Assembly (NCBI RefSeq): GCF_001618005.1
Contig: NZ_LQXA01000061.1
Coordinates: 62,001-126,000 of the forward strand
DNA from: Clavibacter tessellarius
Lineage (GTDB): Bacteria > Actinomycetota > Actinomycetes > Actinomycetales > Microbacteriaceae
Reading direction: 5' to 3'
DNA: 64,000 nt
A program made the position numbers and the translations under genes. Numbering within the stretch: position 1 is the stretch's first letter; every line of letters begins with the position of its first letter. The notes beneath the pieces are model-generated. The model was given only the letters and a program-made list of their open reading frames with translations. It was not told the DNA's origin and ran no database searches. This document shows, in pieces, positions 14,917-24,611 of the stretch.

Positions 14917-15698
14917 TCCTGCATCGCGACCGTCAGGCCGCCGTCGACGGTGATGCACTGCCCGGTCACGTACGCCGCGTCGTCGGAGGCGAGGAACGCG
15001 ATGACCGCGGCCACGTCCTCGGGACGGCCGACGCGGCCCGCCGGGATCCGCTCGGCAGCCCGGCGGAGGCCGTCGGGACCGAGCGAGTTGACGCCGTCGA
15101 GGGACTGCGGCGTCTCGATGAGGCCGGGGATGACGGTGTTGGCGCGGATGCCGCGCGGCGCGAGCTCCACGCCCACGCTGCGGATGAGTCCCACCACGCC
15201 GGCCTTCGCGGTCGCGTAGTGCGCGTGGTCGCCCCAGCCGTAGACGCCGCCCGCGATGGAGGAGACGGCGACGACGGAACCGCCCGCGCCGAGATGGGGC
15301 TCGGTCGCCCGGACGAGGCGCATCACGCCGCCGAGGTCGACGCCGAGCACCTCGTCCCACCGGTCGTCGGTCATGGCGCCGAGGGGCGCGCGGCGGAGGA
15401 TGCCCGCGGCCGCGACGACGTGATCCACCCGGCCGTACGCGTCGAGGGCGGCCTGCACGAACGCGTCGACGGACGCCGTGGACGACACGTCGAGGTCCAC
15501 CGCGACGCCCTCGCCGCCGACCGCGCGCACGGCCGCGAGCGTCTCGCCCGCATCGTGCGGATCCGCGGGGAAGCGCCCCACGACCACGCGGTCGCCGCGC
15601 GCGGCCAGCCGCACCGCCGTGGCCCGGCCGATGCCCGACGCTCCGCCGGAGATCAGCGCGACGGGCGCGCCCGCGCCGCCGCCCGCGCTGCCGCTCAC
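14913..15698 (-). CDS. SDR family oxidoreductase (fourth gene of the operon)
   Basis: 261 residues, GTG 15698 overlapping the transporter stop (GTGA). Motifs: SGGASGIGRATA, VAAAGIL, Ser in AVSSIAGG, YATAK in HAHYATAKAGVVGL, and PG followed by IETPQ. It is typical of FabG-like NAD(P)-dependent alcohol dehydrogenases. It and the next SDR are only moderately alike, so they may catalyse successive oxidations rather than being a recent duplicate. Translation is coupled to the MFS transporter, which suggests that the imported compound, or its product, is the substrate. Confidence 0.88.
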   Translation of the reverse strand: MSGSAGGGAGAPVALISGGASGIGRATAVRLAARGDRVVVGRFPADPHDAGETLAAVRAVGGEGVAVDLDVSSTASVDAFVQAALDAYGRVDHVVAAAGILRRAPLGAMTDDRWDEVLGVDLGGVMRLVRATEPHLGAGGSVVAVSSIAGGVYGWGDHAHYATAKAGVVGLIRSVGVELAPRGIRANTVIPGLIETPQSLDGVNSLGPDGLRRAAERIPAGRVGRPEDVAAVIAFLASDDAAYVTGQCITVDGGLTVAMQE

Positions 15699-17062
15699 GC
15701 CTCCGCTCCCCGCGACTCGCCCGTCGACTTCGCGAGCAGCATCACGAGCGCCGACGCGAGGATGCCGCCCGCGCCCACCCACAGGGCCGCCGTGCCGAAG
15801 GTCATCGACCCCGCCGTCAGCGCCGTGAGCAGGAAGCCGCCGATGATCGCGCCGGGCTGGCTCATGGCGCCGATGAAGCTGGACCCGGTGGCGCGGCAGT
15901 CGCTGTCGAAGCAGCCGGCCTGGAAGAAGAGGATGGCGGCGTAGGGCCCGAGCAGGAAGAACAGGCCCACCATGTACGCGACGAGGACGAAGCCCGCGTC
16001 GTCCGGCCCGAGCAGCATCGTGGCGAAGGCGAGGCCCGCGATGAGCCAGCCGCCGACGATCACGTTGCGCCGCCCGAGCCGGTCGCCCAGCCAGCCGTGC
16101 ACGAGGTAGCCGAGGACGCCCACGCAGTTCGAGCCGATGACGAGCAGCAGCGCGTCGGACGCGTCGATGTGCTTGCCCGACTCGAGCACGGTCGTGCCGA
16201 GCACCGAGAACGTCTGGATCCCGAACCAGTTCAGCAGCCACGCGACGCTGAGCACGATCGTGCTGCGCAGGTGCTTGCCCTGGAAGATGCGCGCGAGCGG
16301 CGCGGACTTCTGCACGTCGAGGCCGGTGGCCCGCGCGAAGGCGGCGGCCTCGTCCTCGAGGCCGGCGGCGCGCAGCCGGCGGATCCGCTGCTGCGCCACG
16401 AACTGCGGGCTCTCCCGCAGCGTGAGGCAGACCGCGGCGACCACGAGCGCCGGCACGGTGGCGAGCCCGAACGCGATGCGCCACTCGCCCGGCCCGAATA
16501 CCGAGGTGATGAGGGTCACGAACGCCGCCGCCAGCAACGCCCCGATGGGCCAGCCCGTCTGCACGATGGCGTAGACGAAGCCCTTGTTGCGGCGGATCCG
16601 CTCGTCCTCCGTCAGCTCGTAGATCTCGTTGAGGTACGTCGCGTTGATCGACTGCTCCGCGAGTCCGAGCCCGCTGATGCTGCGGATGCCGACGAGCGAG
16701 GCGGCGCCCGCGCTGAGGGCCGTCGCGCCGGACGACATCGCCGTGCCCGTGACCGAGACGACCATGCCCACGCGGCGGCCGAGCCGGTCGACCATCGGGC
16801 CGACGAGCAGCACGACCACGGCGGTGCCGACGCTCACGAGCGTCGAGACGAGCAGCGCCTCGCTGGTGTCCCAGCCGAAGTCGCGCGAGATGTCCGGCAG
16901 CAGCGTGCCGAAGAGGATGAAGTCGTAGACCGCGATGGTCCACGCGAGGAACGCGATGCCGGTCACGCGCCGGGTCTGCCGGACGCTGACGGTCTCGAGG
17001 GCGGCGGGCGCGGAGGAGCCGCCCGCCGGGGAGGCGGTGGGACGGGAGGTGCCGGTGCTCAT
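15695..17062 (-). CDS. MFS transporter (third gene of the operon)
   Basis: 455 residues with 12 predicted membrane segments. MFS signatures: DRLGRRVG in the loop after helix 2 and GDRLGRRN in the second half. FILFGTLLPDISRDFGW and GLAEQSINATYLNEIYE resemble the metabolite:H+ symporter branch that includes aromatic-acid and sialate carriers. The central cytoplasmic loop (ESPQFVAQQRIRRLRAAGLEDEAAAF) is long. It lies 27 nt after the deacetylase gene and overlaps the following SDR. It is most likely the uptake system for the operon's substrate. Confidence 0.88.
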   Translation of the reverse strand: MSTGTSRPTASPAGGSSAPAALETVSVRQTRRVTGIAFLAWTIAVYDFILFGTLLPDISRDFGWDTSEALLVSTLVSVGTAVVVLLVGPMVDRLGRRVGMVVSVTGTAMSSGATALSAGAASLVGIRSISGLGLAEQSINATYLNEIYELTEDERIRRNKGFVYAIVQTGWPIGALLAAAFVTLITSVFGPGEWRIAFGLATVPALVVAAVCLTLRESPQFVAQQRIRRLRAAGLEDEAAAFARATGLDVQKSAPLARIFQGKHLRSTIVLSVAWLLNWFGIQTFSVLGTTVLESGKHIDASDALLLVIGSNCVGVLGYLVHGWLGDRLGRRNVIVGGWLIAGLAFATMLLGPDDAGFVLVAYMVGLFFLLGPYAAILFFQAGCFDSDCRATGSSFIGAMSQPGAIIGGFLLTALTAGSMTFGTAALWVGAGGILASALVMLLAKSTGESRGAEA

Positions 17063-17089
17063 GGTCGTGGTCCTTCCAGGGCGTCGGGG

Positions 17090-17971
17090 TCAGCGGACGC
17101 GCGGCGAGCGCGCCTGGAAGTCGCGGGCGATCTCGTCGAAGGTCGCCCAGCGGACGCCCTCGTGCGAGTTGATGTGGGCGATGAGCCGCTCGAGCATGAG
17201 CAGCACCTGCGGCCGGCCGGAGACGTCGGGGTGGATCGTGAACGTGAAGACGCCGTAGTCCTGCTCGCGGTAGACCCAGTCGAACTGGTCGCGCCACATC
17301 TCCTCGAGGTGCCGGGGGTTCACGAAGCCGTGGCTGTTCGGGCTGCCCTTGACGAACATCATGGGAGGCAGGTCGTCCAGGTACCACGACGCGGGGATCT
17401 CCACGAGGTCGGTCTCCTCGCCGCGCACGAGCGGGTGCATCCAGCTGGCGGCGTCCTTCGTGTAGTCGACGCCCTGCCACGTGTCGCCGACGCGCACGTA
17501 GTACGGCTCGAAGTCGCGGTGCATGAGCGAGTGGTCGTAGCGGATGCCGCGCTCGATGAGGAGCTCGTTCGTCACGCGGGAGAACTCCCACCACGGCGCG
17601 ACGTAGCCGCTGGGGCGGCGGCCGGCCCGCGACTCGATGAGCTCGATGGAGCGGTCGAGCACGTCGGCCTCCTGCTGCCGCGACATCTCGATGGGGTTCT
17701 CGTGGCTGTAGCCGTGCGCGCCGATCTCGTGGCCCGCGGCGACGACCTGGTCGAACTCGCGGGGGAACGTCTCGATGGAGTGGCCCGGCCAGAACCAGGT
17801 GGAGGGGAGGTCGTGCTTGGCGAGCAGCGCGTTGAGGCGGGGCACGCCGACCTCGCCCGCGAAGAGCCCGCGGGAGATGTCGCCGGGGGAGTCCTGGCCG
17901 CCGTACGAGCCGAGCCAGCCGCTCACGGCATCGACGTCGATGCCGAACGCGATGATGATGTCCTTGGCCAT
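17090..17971 (-). CDS. NodB-fold polysaccharide deacetylase family hydrolase (PuuE/HpPgdA/cyclic-imide-hydrolase-like)
   Basis: 293 residues, ATG 17971 with AAAGGA upstream. Metal ligands are visible: D12-x-D14 in FGIDVDAVS, and H86 and H90 in [16 protein letters not shown] and [20 protein letters not shown] match the later family motifs. There is no signal peptide, so it is cytoplasmic. This branch contains allantoinase-like PuuE, H. pylori PgdA and bacterial cyclic imide hydrolases, so hydrolysis of a small cyclic amide or imide fits better than cell-wall deacetylation. Its partners in the operon are an asparaginase, a transporter and two SDRs. Confidence 0.85.
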   Translation of the reverse strand: MAKDIIIAFGIDVDAVSGWLGSYGGQDSPGDISRGLFAGEVGVPRLNALLAKHDLPSTWFWPGHSIETFPREFDQVVAAGHEIGAHGYSHENPIEMSRQQEADVLDRSIELIESRAGRRPSGYVAPWWEFSRVTNELLIERGIRYDHSLMHRDFEPYYVRVGDTWQGVDYTKDAASWMHPLVRGEETDLVEIPASWYLDDLPPMMFVKGSPNSHGFVNPRHLEEMWRDQFDWVYREQDYGVFTFTIHPDVSGRPQVLLMLERLIAHINSHEGVRWATFDEIARDFQARSPRVR

Positions 17972-18000
17972 GGGTGGTCCTTTCGATCGGGTGATGCGGG

Positions 18001-19029
18001 TCAGGCCGGCGTCGGGCTGTCGGCCGGGTGGGGGAGTGCGGTCGCGGGGGCGGCGGCGGCAGCCAGCAGGCGGCGCGCGTCGTCGACGGGGTGGTGGTCG
18101 AGGAGCAGGGCGATGGCGATGCGCGCCTGGGCCACGGAGAGGTGGCCGAGCGGGACCGCGCCCGCGCGCACCGCGTCGGCCGCGCCGCCGTCGCCGTAGA
18201 TCGCGGCGACGGGTCCGTGGGCGACGCGCGTGCCGAGCGCGACGAGGATCCCGGCGCGCGTCGCCGCCGCGATCTCCGGGATCAGCGCGCGGTTCGTGTT
18301 CCCGGCGCCCGTGCCGATGACGACGACCGCGCGGGCCCCCGCGGCGACGGCGGCGCGGAAGAGGACCGCGTCGGATCCGGGGTGCACGCTCACGCAGTCC
18401 ACGCGGATGCCGTCGAAACGGGGCGACGGCAGCGGCAGCGGCGGCAGCGCCCGCTCGGGCGCGAGGAGGGTGACGTCGTCGCCCGCGACCCGGCCGACAG
18501 GCTCGCCGTCGCGCGGGGCGAACGCGTCCGCGTCGAGCGTGCGGGCCTTGGCGACGCCGTCGGCGGCGTGGATCCGGGAGGCGAAGACGACGAGGGCGCC
18601 GGCGCCGCGCGCCGCGCGCGACGCGGCCACGACGATCGCGTCCCGCAGGTTGCCCGGTCCGTCGCCGCCCGGGGTGTCGGCGGCGCGCTGCGCGCCCGTG
18701 AGCACGACCGGCCGCGCGTCGTCGCCGACCAGCTGCAGGAGCGCCGCGGTCTCCTCGAGGGTGTCGGTGCCGTGCGTCACGACGACGCCGTCGACGTCGT
18801 CCCGGGCGAGACCCGCGGCGACCGCCTCGGCGATCGTGCGGAGGTCGGCGTGCGTCAGCGCGAACGAGTTGGCGCGGAGCACGTCGTGGCTCTCCACCGT
18901 GATCGCGGCGGGCAGGGCGGGCATGGACGAGAGGAGGCGCTCGGCGGGATCCGCGGCCACGGCGGCGCCGTCGGGGCGCGTGCGCGAGGCGATGGTCCCG
19001 CCGGTGGCGAGGACGAGGACGTGGGGCAT
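18001..19029 (-). CDS. L-asparaginase family amidohydrolase (first gene of the operon)
   Basis: 342 residues. Both asparaginase threonine motifs are present: ATGGTIAS (T12) and [11 protein letters not shown] (T88, D89), plus [13 protein letters not shown] in the C-terminal domain. There is no signal peptide, so it is cytoplasmic. The enzyme class deamidates Asn or Gln, and some relatives act on other omega-amides. I start at ATG 19029; an upstream ATG-containing extension crosses the promoter. It is the first gene after a LacI-type operator, 29 nt ahead of the deacetylase gene. A role as half-amidase in a cyclic imide pathway is my inference. Confidence 0.87.
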   Translation of the reverse strand: MPHVLVLATGGTIASRTRPDGAAVAADPAERLLSSMPALPAAITVESHDVLRANSFALTHADLRTIAEAVAAGLARDDVDGVVVTHGTDTLEETAALLQLVGDDARPVVLTGAQRAADTPGGDGPGNLRDAIVVAASRAARGAGALVVFASRIHAADGVAKARTLDADAFAPRDGEPVGRVAGDDVTLLAPERALPPLPLPSPRFDGIRVDCVSVHPGSDAVLFRAAVAAGARAVVVIGTGAGNTNRALIPEIAAATRAGILVALGTRVAHGPVAAIYGDGGAADAVRAGAVPLGHLSVAQARIAIALLLDHHPVDDARRLLAAAAAPATALPHPADSPTPA

Positions 19030-19036
19030 GACGTCG

Positions 19037-19065
19037 ATCCTGAATTCCGCAAACGATTGCGTCAA
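19037..19065 (-). promoter_or_regulatory. Promoter with LacI-type operator between -35 and -10
   Basis: On the minus strand TTGACG (19060-19065) and CAGGAT (19037-19042) are separated by 17 nt. The spacer holds CGCAATCGTTTGCG (19048-19061), a near-perfect palindrome with the central CG typical of LacI/GalR operators. Repressor binding here would occlude RNA polymerase. The divergent gene encodes a LacI-family regulator starting at 19188. Confidence 0.75.
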
Positions 19066-19187
19066 TGGTTCTCGTGGAACGTTCGTGTTGCCGTCCTGTT
19101 GCGCGGGTGTTTCGGCGCCGGCGGGGCGGATGCCTCTCCCGGCGCCCCGCGGACGCTGTGCCATGCTGATCGGGTGAGGAGGCGCGA

Positions 19188-20222
19188 GTGACCCAGAAGC
19201 GCCGGCCGCCCACCACGCAGCGCATGATCGCGGAGCTCGCGGGCGTGAGCGTCACCACCGTCTCCCGCGTGCTCAACTCCCGCGAGGAGCACCCCGAGCG
19301 GTGGGCCGGACCCGAGACCGTCGCCGCGATCCTCGACATCGCGCAGCGCAGCGGCTACCGGCGGAACCCGCACGCGGCGAGCCTCCGCACGTCGCGCTCT
19401 GACCTCGTGGGCGTGCTCGTGCCGCGGCTGCAGGACTTCGTGCTAGCCACGGTCTACGAGGGCATCGACGAGGCGGCGACCGAGCGCGACGTCTCCACCT
19501 TCGTCACCAACAGCCTCGACCGGCCGGAGCTCCAGCGCACCCGCACGCGCAGCATGCTCGACCGCCGCGTCGACGGCATGATCTTCGGCGACGCCCACCT
19601 CGACGACCCGCTCCTCGACGAGCTGGCGGAGGAGGGCGTGCCGTTCGTGCTCGTGTCGCGCCGGCGTGGCGACCACGTCGCCATCACGTGCGACGACGTG
19701 GCCGGCGGGCGCCTGGCCGCCGAGCACCTCATCGCGCAGGGGCGGACGCGGCCCGCGGTCCTCGCCGGGATGCCGTTCGCCTCCACGGCGGTGGACCGCA
19801 CGGCCGGGTTCCTCCGGGCCTATGCGGACGCGGGGATGCCCGTTCCGCCAGAGCGCGTGATCCACCTCGGCTTCGACGCGCCCGCGGGACGCGAGGCGGC
19901 GGAGACGGTGCTGGCCGCCGGTCCGGGAGCACGGCCGGACGCGCTCTTCGCGACCAACGACTTCGCCGCCATCGGGGCGATGGGCGCCCTCCGCGACGCG
20001 GGCCTCCAGGTGCCGGACGACGTCGCGCTCGTGGGCTACAACGACACGCCGCTCGCTGCGTCCGGGTCCATCGGCCTCACGAGCGTGCGCTCGCCCGCCC
20101 ACCGGATGGGACGCCTCGCGCTCGAGGCGCTGCTCGCCCTGGTGGACGGGCGGGAGCAGGAGTCGCGGCTGCTCGAGCCGACCCTCGTCGCGCGCGACTC
20201 GAGCGGGCCGCACGGAGCCTGA
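19188..20222 (+). CDS. LacI family transcriptional repressor of the adjacent operon
   Basis: 344 residues. The N-terminal helix-turn-helix [21 protein letters not shown] and hinge [22 protein letters not shown] are followed by a periplasmic-binding-protein-like sensor domain (about 65-340; [43 protein letters not shown]). The GTG at 19188 has GAGGAGG 6 nt upstream. It is divergent from the asparaginase operon, whose promoter contains a matching operator. The inducer is probably the imported substrate or an intermediate; the sequence does not identify it. Confidence 0.9.
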   Translation: MTQKRRPPTTQRMIAELAGVSVTTVSRVLNSREEHPERWAGPETVAAILDIAQRSGYRRNPHAASLRTSRSDLVGVLVPRLQDFVLATVYEGIDEAATERDVSTFVTNSLDRPELQRTRTRSMLDRRVDGMIFGDAHLDDPLLDELAEEGVPFVLVSRRRGDHVAITCDDVAGGRLAAEHLIAQGRTRPAVLAGMPFASTAVDRTAGFLRAYADAGMPVPPERVIHLGFDAPAGREAAETVLAAGPGARPDALFATNDFAAIGAMGALRDAGLQVPDDVALVGYNDTPLAASGSIGLTSVRSPAHRMGRLALEALLALVDGREQESRLLEPTLVARDSSGPHGA

Positions 20223-20295
20223 CCGCGTCCTCGCCGGGCGGTGCGGGTGCGCGCGCCGACCGGGGCGCGCGGCGCGCGGCGCCCGCCGCGGATGC

Positions 20296-20301
20296 CACCA
20301 T
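20296..20301 (+). promoter_or_regulatory. -10-like element before the transglutaminase-like gene
   Basis: CACCAT ends 6 nt before the ATG at 20308; weak hexamer, but the spacing equals that of the better boxes. Confidence 0.3.
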
Positions 20302-20307
20302 GGACGC

Positions 20308-21102
20308 ATGCGCCGCGACGTCTCCTCCCTCCTCGAGCTGCAGGTCGCCGGCGGGAGCGAGATGGCCTTCGCGGTCGCCGTGGCCCGCGGCGCCGACATC
20401 GCCTCCGAGACCCTCGAGTTCGCGCTCGACGGCCGCCCCGTCGCCGCGACCGAGGTAGTCGACCGGCACGACACCCGCCTGCACGTGCTCGAGGTCGGCG
20501 CGGGCGTGCTCACCATGGAGTACCGCGCCACGGTCACCGGCCGTCGGGATCCCGCGCCCCTCGACGATGTGGACCTCTGGGTGTACCGCCGCCCGAGCCG
20601 GTACTGCGAGTCGGACACGCTCTTCCCCACGGCGCGGAGCGAGTTCCGCGGCCTCGACGGCCTGCCGCTGCTCCAGGCCGTGCGCGCGTTCGTGGCGGAC
20701 ACGCTGCGGTACGCGCCCGGCTCCAGCCTGCCGACCGACGGCGCCGTCCAGACGCTGCTCGCCCGACGGGGCGTGTGCCGCGACTACGCGCACCTCGTCA
20801 TCGCGATGCTCCGGGCGCTCGACGTGCCCGCGCGCCTCGCGGCCGTCTACGCGCCGGGCCTCCGCCCGATGGACTTCCACGCGGTGGCCGAGGCATGGGT
20901 CGACGGCGCGTGGCACGTGGTCGACGCCACCGGCCTCGCACCGCGGCAGAGCCTGCTGCGGATCTCGACCGGCCGCGACGCGTCGGACACGGCGTTCCTC
21001 ACGAACACGCGCAGCCTCGTCACCATCTCCCGGATGGAGGTGCTCGCCACGGTCGACGAGCTGCCGGTCGACGACGCGACCGCGCCGGTCCGCCTGGGCT
21101 GA
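20308..21102 (+). CDS. Transglutaminase-like domain protein
   Basis: 264 residues. The papain-like triad is visible: C157 in RRGVCRDYAHL, H191 in PMDFHAVAEAW and D206 in VVDATGL. An N-terminal beta-rich domain (1-110) with YRRPSRYCESD precedes it, as in bacterial transglutaminase-like proteins annotated as cysteine proteases. There is no signal peptide, so it is cytoplasmic. Bacterial members mostly act as peptidases or amidases, not as cross-linkers; the substrate is unknown. It stands alone between the LacI gene and a convergent lipoprotein gene whose stop lies 11 nt away. Confidence 0.85.
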   Translation: MRRDVSSLLELQVAGGSEMAFAVAVARGADIASETLEFALDGRPVAATEVVDRHDTRLHVLEVGAGVLTMEYRATVTGRRDPAPLDDVDLWVYRRPSRYCESDTLFPTARSEFRGLDGLPLLQAVRAFVADTLRYAPGSSLPTDGAVQTLLARRGVCRDYAHLVIAMLRALDVPARLAAVYAPGLRPMDFHAVAEAWVDGAWHVVDATGLAPRQSLLRISTGRDASDTAFLTNTRSLVTISRMEVLATVDELPVDDATAPVRLG

Positions 21103-21113
21103 GCCGCGCCGGA

Positions 21114-21761
21114 TCAGCCGCCGACGGTCTTCAGCACGGCGTTGCCGAGGTCGGCGTGGTCGCCGGGCTCGTAGAACGACGCCGAGCGCATGACGACCAT
21201 GTGCTTCGACGCGTAGATGGTGGAGACGCCGACCGCGTCCTGCAGCTCGAAGTAGGCCTCGACGCCCGACGGGTAGCCCGCGATGGGGTCGGCGAGGAGG
21301 ATGGCCGCGTCCCGGCGGGACTTGAGCTCCGCCGCGACGGGCTGCGCGACGTCGATCTCGACGGCGGTGCCGTCCGAGGCGCGGAAGGCGCAGGCGATGC
21401 CCTGCATCGCGAGGATGTCGGCGCGGAGGCCGTCCGTGGAGGTGTCGGCCGGGAGCGCCGTCACGGCGAAGCCGGGGCCGAAGGACGCGAGGTCGGGCAG
21501 GAGCTTCTGGCACGTGGTGGTGACCGGCGTGCCCTTCGGCGGCGCGGGCGTGGGCGAGGCGGTCGTGCTCGCGCCGGGACGGTCCGCCGGCGCCTCGGCG
21601 GCACCGCCCGCGCTCGCCGTGGGATCGGGCGTGGCGGGCTGCAGCGGCGCGGGGTTCGTGCACCCCGAGAGCAGGAGCGCGAGCGCGAGCCCGACTGCCG
21701 CGACGGCGGGCACGGAGCGCGGGGCCAGGGGGCGTGCGGGCGCGGGGAGGCGGACGGGCAA
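21114..21761 (-). CDS. Putative secreted lipoprotein, hypothetical
   Basis: About 215 residues from TTG 21761, chosen because AAGGAG lies 8 nt before it; the in-frame ATG further upstream has no such site and adds an Arg-rich stretch. A signal peptide with lipobox LLLSGC near residue 32 is followed by an Ala/Pro/Thr-rich linker and a folded domain from about 80 ([21 protein letters not shown]). The later part has [15 protein letters not shown] with a possible disulfide partner. Exported and lipid-anchored; function unknown. Divergent from argS. Confidence 0.75.
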   Translation of the reverse strand: MPVRLPAPARPLAPRSVPAVAAVGLALALLLSGCTNPAPLQPATPDPTASAGGAAEAPADRPGASTTASPTPAPPKGTPVTTTCQKLLPDLASFGPGFAVTALPADTSTDGLRADILAMQGIACAFRASDGTAVEIDVAQPVAAELKSRRDAAILLADPIAGYPSGVEAYFELQDAVGVSTIYASKHMVVMRSASFYEPGDHADLGNAVLKTVGG

Positions 21762-21941
21762 GGTGGTGCTCCTTCGGATCCGGTCGCGCCGCGCGGTGCG
21801 GCGCCAGGCGCGCGGCATCGTGCCACGCGCAGGGGAGGCGGGATCGCCACCCTACCCACCGCGGTCGCCCCGCCGCTGGGACGCTCCCCGTCGCCGCGGC
21901 CCGCACGGCGACGCGCGGGCGGGCGGGCGCGCGTCCGCCGG

Positions 21942-21947
21942 TAGGAT
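21942..21947 (+). promoter_or_regulatory. -10 element of argS
   Basis: TAGGAT ends 8 nt before the argS ATG; no Shine-Dalgarno lies between, so the transcript has at most a couple of leader bases. Confidence 0.55.
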
Positions 21948-21955
21948 CGATCCCC

Positions 21956-23620
21956 ATGACGACCCCTGACCTGACCGGCGCACTGTTCGACATCGTGGCC
22001 GAGACGGCGGGTCGACGACCGGGGTCCGACGCCCTCACGCTCAGCCCCGACATGGTCGTCCTCGAGCGCCCGCGCAACCGCGACCACGGCGACTGGGCCA
22101 CCAACATCGCCATGCGCATCGCCAAGCCGCTCGGGGAGAGCCCGCGCGCGCTCGCCGCCGAGATCGCGGAGGGCCTGGGCGCGCTGCCGCAGGTCGCGAA
22201 GGTCGACGTGGCCGGGCCCGGCTTCATCAACATCACGCTGGAGGCGGCCGCCGCGGGCGCCCTCGCGCGCACCATCGTCGAGGCCGGCCCCGCGTACGGC
22301 CGGGGCACGACGCTCGACGGGATCCGCATCAACCTCGAGTTCGTCTCCGCGAACCCCACGGGCCCCATCCACCTGGGCGGCGTGCGCTGGGCGGCCGTCG
22401 GCGACAGCCTCGCCCGCATCCTCCAGGCCGAGGGCGCGCTCGTCACGCGCGAGTACTACTTCAACGACCACGGATCCCAGATCGACCGGTTCGCCCGCAG
22501 CCTCCTCGCGAGCCACCTCGGCGAGGACACGCCCGAGGACGGCTACGGCGGCGCCTACATCGGCGAGATCGCCGAGCGCGTGGTGGAGGGGTACGACGGC
22601 GACCTCGACGCCCTCCCGCGCGAGGCGCAGCAGGAGGTCTTCCGCAGCGCCGGCACGGAGCTGATGTTCGGCGAGATCAAGCAGAAGCTCCACGACTTCG
22701 GCGTCGACTTCGACGTGTTCTTCCACGAGGACTCGCTGCACGAGTCCGGCGCCGTCGACCGCGCGGTCGCGCGCCTGAGGGAGCTCGGCCACGTCTTCGA
22801 GGAGGACGGCGCCGTCTGGCTCCGCACCACCACGTTCGGCGACGACCGCGACCGCGTCGTCATCCGCTCGTCGGGGGAGCCCGCCTACATCTCGGGTGAC
22901 CTCGGCTACTACCTCGACAAGCGCGAGCGCGGCTTCGAGCAGAACATCATCATGCTGGGCGCCGACCACCACGGCTACGTCGGCCGCATGATGGCGATGG
23001 TGCAGGCCTTCGGCGACACCCCGGGCGTCAACCTCCAGATCCTCATCGGCCAGATGGTCAACCTGCTGCGCGACGGCGAGCCCGTGAAGATGAGCAAGCG
23101 CAACGGCACGATCGTCACGCTCGACGACCTCGTGGACGCCGTGGGGGTGGACGCCGGCCGGTACGCCCTCGTGCGCTCCTCCGCCGACCAGAACCTCGAC
23201 ATCGACCTCGCGGTCCTCGGCAAGCGCACGAACGACAACCCCGTCTTCTACGTGCAGTACGCCCACGCGCGCACCTGCGCGGTCGACCGCAACGCGGACG
23301 CCTCGGGCGTCGACCGGAGCGCCTTCGCGCCGGAGCTGCTCACGCACCCCACCGAGTCGGCGCTGCTCGGGCTCCTGCAGGAGTTCCCGCGCATCGTCGC
23401 CCAGGCCGCCGAGCTGCGCGAGCCGCACCGCGTCGCCCGCTACGTCGAGGAGCTCGCGGGCTCCTACCACCGCTGGTACGACAGCTGCCGTGTCGTCCCG
23501 CGGGGCGACGAGGAGGTCACCGACCTCCACCGCACGCGCCTGTGGCTGAACGACGCGGTCCGCCGGGTCGTCGCGAACGGCCTGGACCTCGTGGGCGTCT
23601 CCGCCCCCGAGCGCATGTAG
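21956..23620 (+). CDS. argS: Arginyl-tRNA synthetase
   Basis: 554 residues, the normal length. Class I signatures: the HIGH-type motif as HLGG in [13 protein letters not shown] and the KMSKR motif as VKMSKRNGT. The N-terminal Arg-S additional domain ([18 protein letters not shown]) and the C-terminal anticodon-binding domain ending [12 protein letters not shown] are both complete. It charges tRNA-Arg in the cytoplasm. The ATG at 21956 sits 8 nt after a -10 box. A DUF2993 protein gene follows 11 nt after its stop, so both are probably co-transcribed. Confidence 0.97.
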   Translation: MTTPDLTGALFDIVAETAGRRPGSDALTLSPDMVVLERPRNRDHGDWATNIAMRIAKPLGESPRALAAEIAEGLGALPQVAKVDVAGPGFINITLEAAAAGALARTIVEAGPAYGRGTTLDGIRINLEFVSANPTGPIHLGGVRWAAVGDSLARILQAEGALVTREYYFNDHGSQIDRFARSLLASHLGEDTPEDGYGGAYIGEIAERVVEGYDGDLDALPREAQQEVFRSAGTELMFGEIKQKLHDFGVDFDVFFHEDSLHESGAVDRAVARLRELGHVFEEDGAVWLRTTTFGDDRDRVVIRSSGEPAYISGDLGYYLDKRERGFEQNIIMLGADHHGYVGRMMAMVQAFGDTPGVNLQILIGQMVNLLRDGEPVKMSKRNGTIVTLDDLVDAVGVDAGRYALVRSSADQNLDIDLAVLGKRTNDNPVFYVQYAHARTCAVDRNADASGVDRSAFAPELLTHPTESALLGLLQEFPRIVAQAAELREPHRVARYVEELAGSYHRWYDSCRVVPRGDEEVTDLHRTRLWLNDAVRRVVANGLDLVGVSAPERM

Positions 23621-23631
23621 GGGAGCGGATC

Positions 23632-24462
23632 ATGGCGGGGCGGTTCCTGGGCACCGAGGTCTTCGAGGCGCCCGAGCGCCGCGATCCGCGGGAGGCCCGG
23701 CGGCGTCGGCGTGGGCCGCGCGGCGGCACCGTGTTCATCTGGCTGCTCGTGCTCGCCATCATCGGCGTCGGGCTCGCGTTCGGCCTGCGGATCATCGACC
23801 AGACCGTCCGCGGCGTCGCCGAGGACCAGGCCGAGCAGCGCATCGCCGAGCAGCTGCCCGGCCGCGTGTCGGGCAAGGTGAACGTGTCCATCCAGGGCGA
23901 CTGGGTCATCCTGCAGCTGATCCGCGGCACGCTCGACCGCGTCGTGCTCGACGGGGCGAACCTCCAGGCGGACGGCACGCCCTTCCGGGCGCACATCGTC
24001 GCGACGGACGTGCCCACCGACCAGGAGCGCACGGTGGGGAGCGTGGTCGCGACCGTGTCCATGGACCAGGCGCCCGCGAGCGCGCTCCTCGCGAAGACGG
24101 CCGGCACCCCGCCCGACCTGCGTTTCGGCGACGGCACGCTCGGCTACACCGGGTCCACGAGGATCCTCGGCCTCACTCTCGGCTACACGGTGGCCGCGGA
24201 GCCCGTGCTGCGCGACCCGTCCACCGTGGTCATCACGCCCACCCAGGTGGAGCTGCAGGCGGGGTCGCTGAAGGTGGACCTCGCGCAGACCATCCAGGGC
24301 ATCCGCGACATCACCTACCCCGTGTGCGTGGCGCAGTACCTCCCGGCGGGCGTCGCGGTGCAGGACGTGACGATCGCGGACGGGAAGGCGTCGATGACCG
24401 TCGCGTCGTCGTCCATGAAGCTCACGCGCGACTCGCTCGGGGCCACCGGCAGCTGCGGCTGA
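23632..24462 (+). CDS. LmeA-like (DUF2993) phospholipid-binding membrane protein
   Basis: 276 residues. A short basic cytoplasmic N-terminus (RRDPREARRRRRGPRGG) and one membrane helix (about 33-55) are followed by a DUF2993 domain: QRIAEQLPGRVSGKVNVSIQGDWVILQLIRG. In mycobacteria the family member LmeA binds phospholipids and supports lipomannan synthesis in the periplasm. The ATG has AGGGGAG upstream. Being immediately downstream of argS suggests shared transcription without shared function. Family assignment is good; its role here is inferred. Confidence 0.8.
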   Translation: MAGRFLGTEVFEAPERRDPREARRRRRGPRGGTVFIWLLVLAIIGVGLAFGLRIIDQTVRGVAEDQAEQRIAEQLPGRVSGKVNVSIQGDWVILQLIRGTLDRVVLDGANLQADGTPFRAHIVATDVPTDQERTVGSVVATVSMDQAPASALLAKTAGTPPDLRFGDGTLGYTGSTRILGLTLGYTVAAEPVLRDPSTVVITPTQVELQAGSLKVDLAQTIQGIRDITYPVCVAQYLPAGVAVQDVTIADGKASMTVASSSMKLTRDSLGATGSCG

Positions 24463-24515
24463 GCCGGGCGGTGCCCGTCGCCGTCACATGGCCCGGGCGC
24501 CCCGATCGGCCTCGG

Positions 24516-24521
24516 TAGGAT
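24516..24521 (+). promoter_or_regulatory. Probable -10 of the lysA-hom-thrC-thrB operon
   Basis: TAGGAT lies about 90 nt before the lysA GTG. Unlike most units here, this leaves a leader of roughly 80 nt. I see no clear lysine riboswitch or leader peptide in it. Confidence 0.45.
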
Positions 24522-24611
24522 GCTCTCACCGCCTCCTCCTCCGGCTTCAGGGACCGCACCGGGTCCGCTCGCCATCCCGCACGTCCGCCCCGCGTACGAA
24601 CAGGTGACTCC

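Noticed and set aside
24522-24611. Lysine riboswitch or leader peptide ahead of lysA
   Set aside because: The ~90-nt leader is too short for a lysine riboswitch and shows no run of lysine or threonine codons behind a start.
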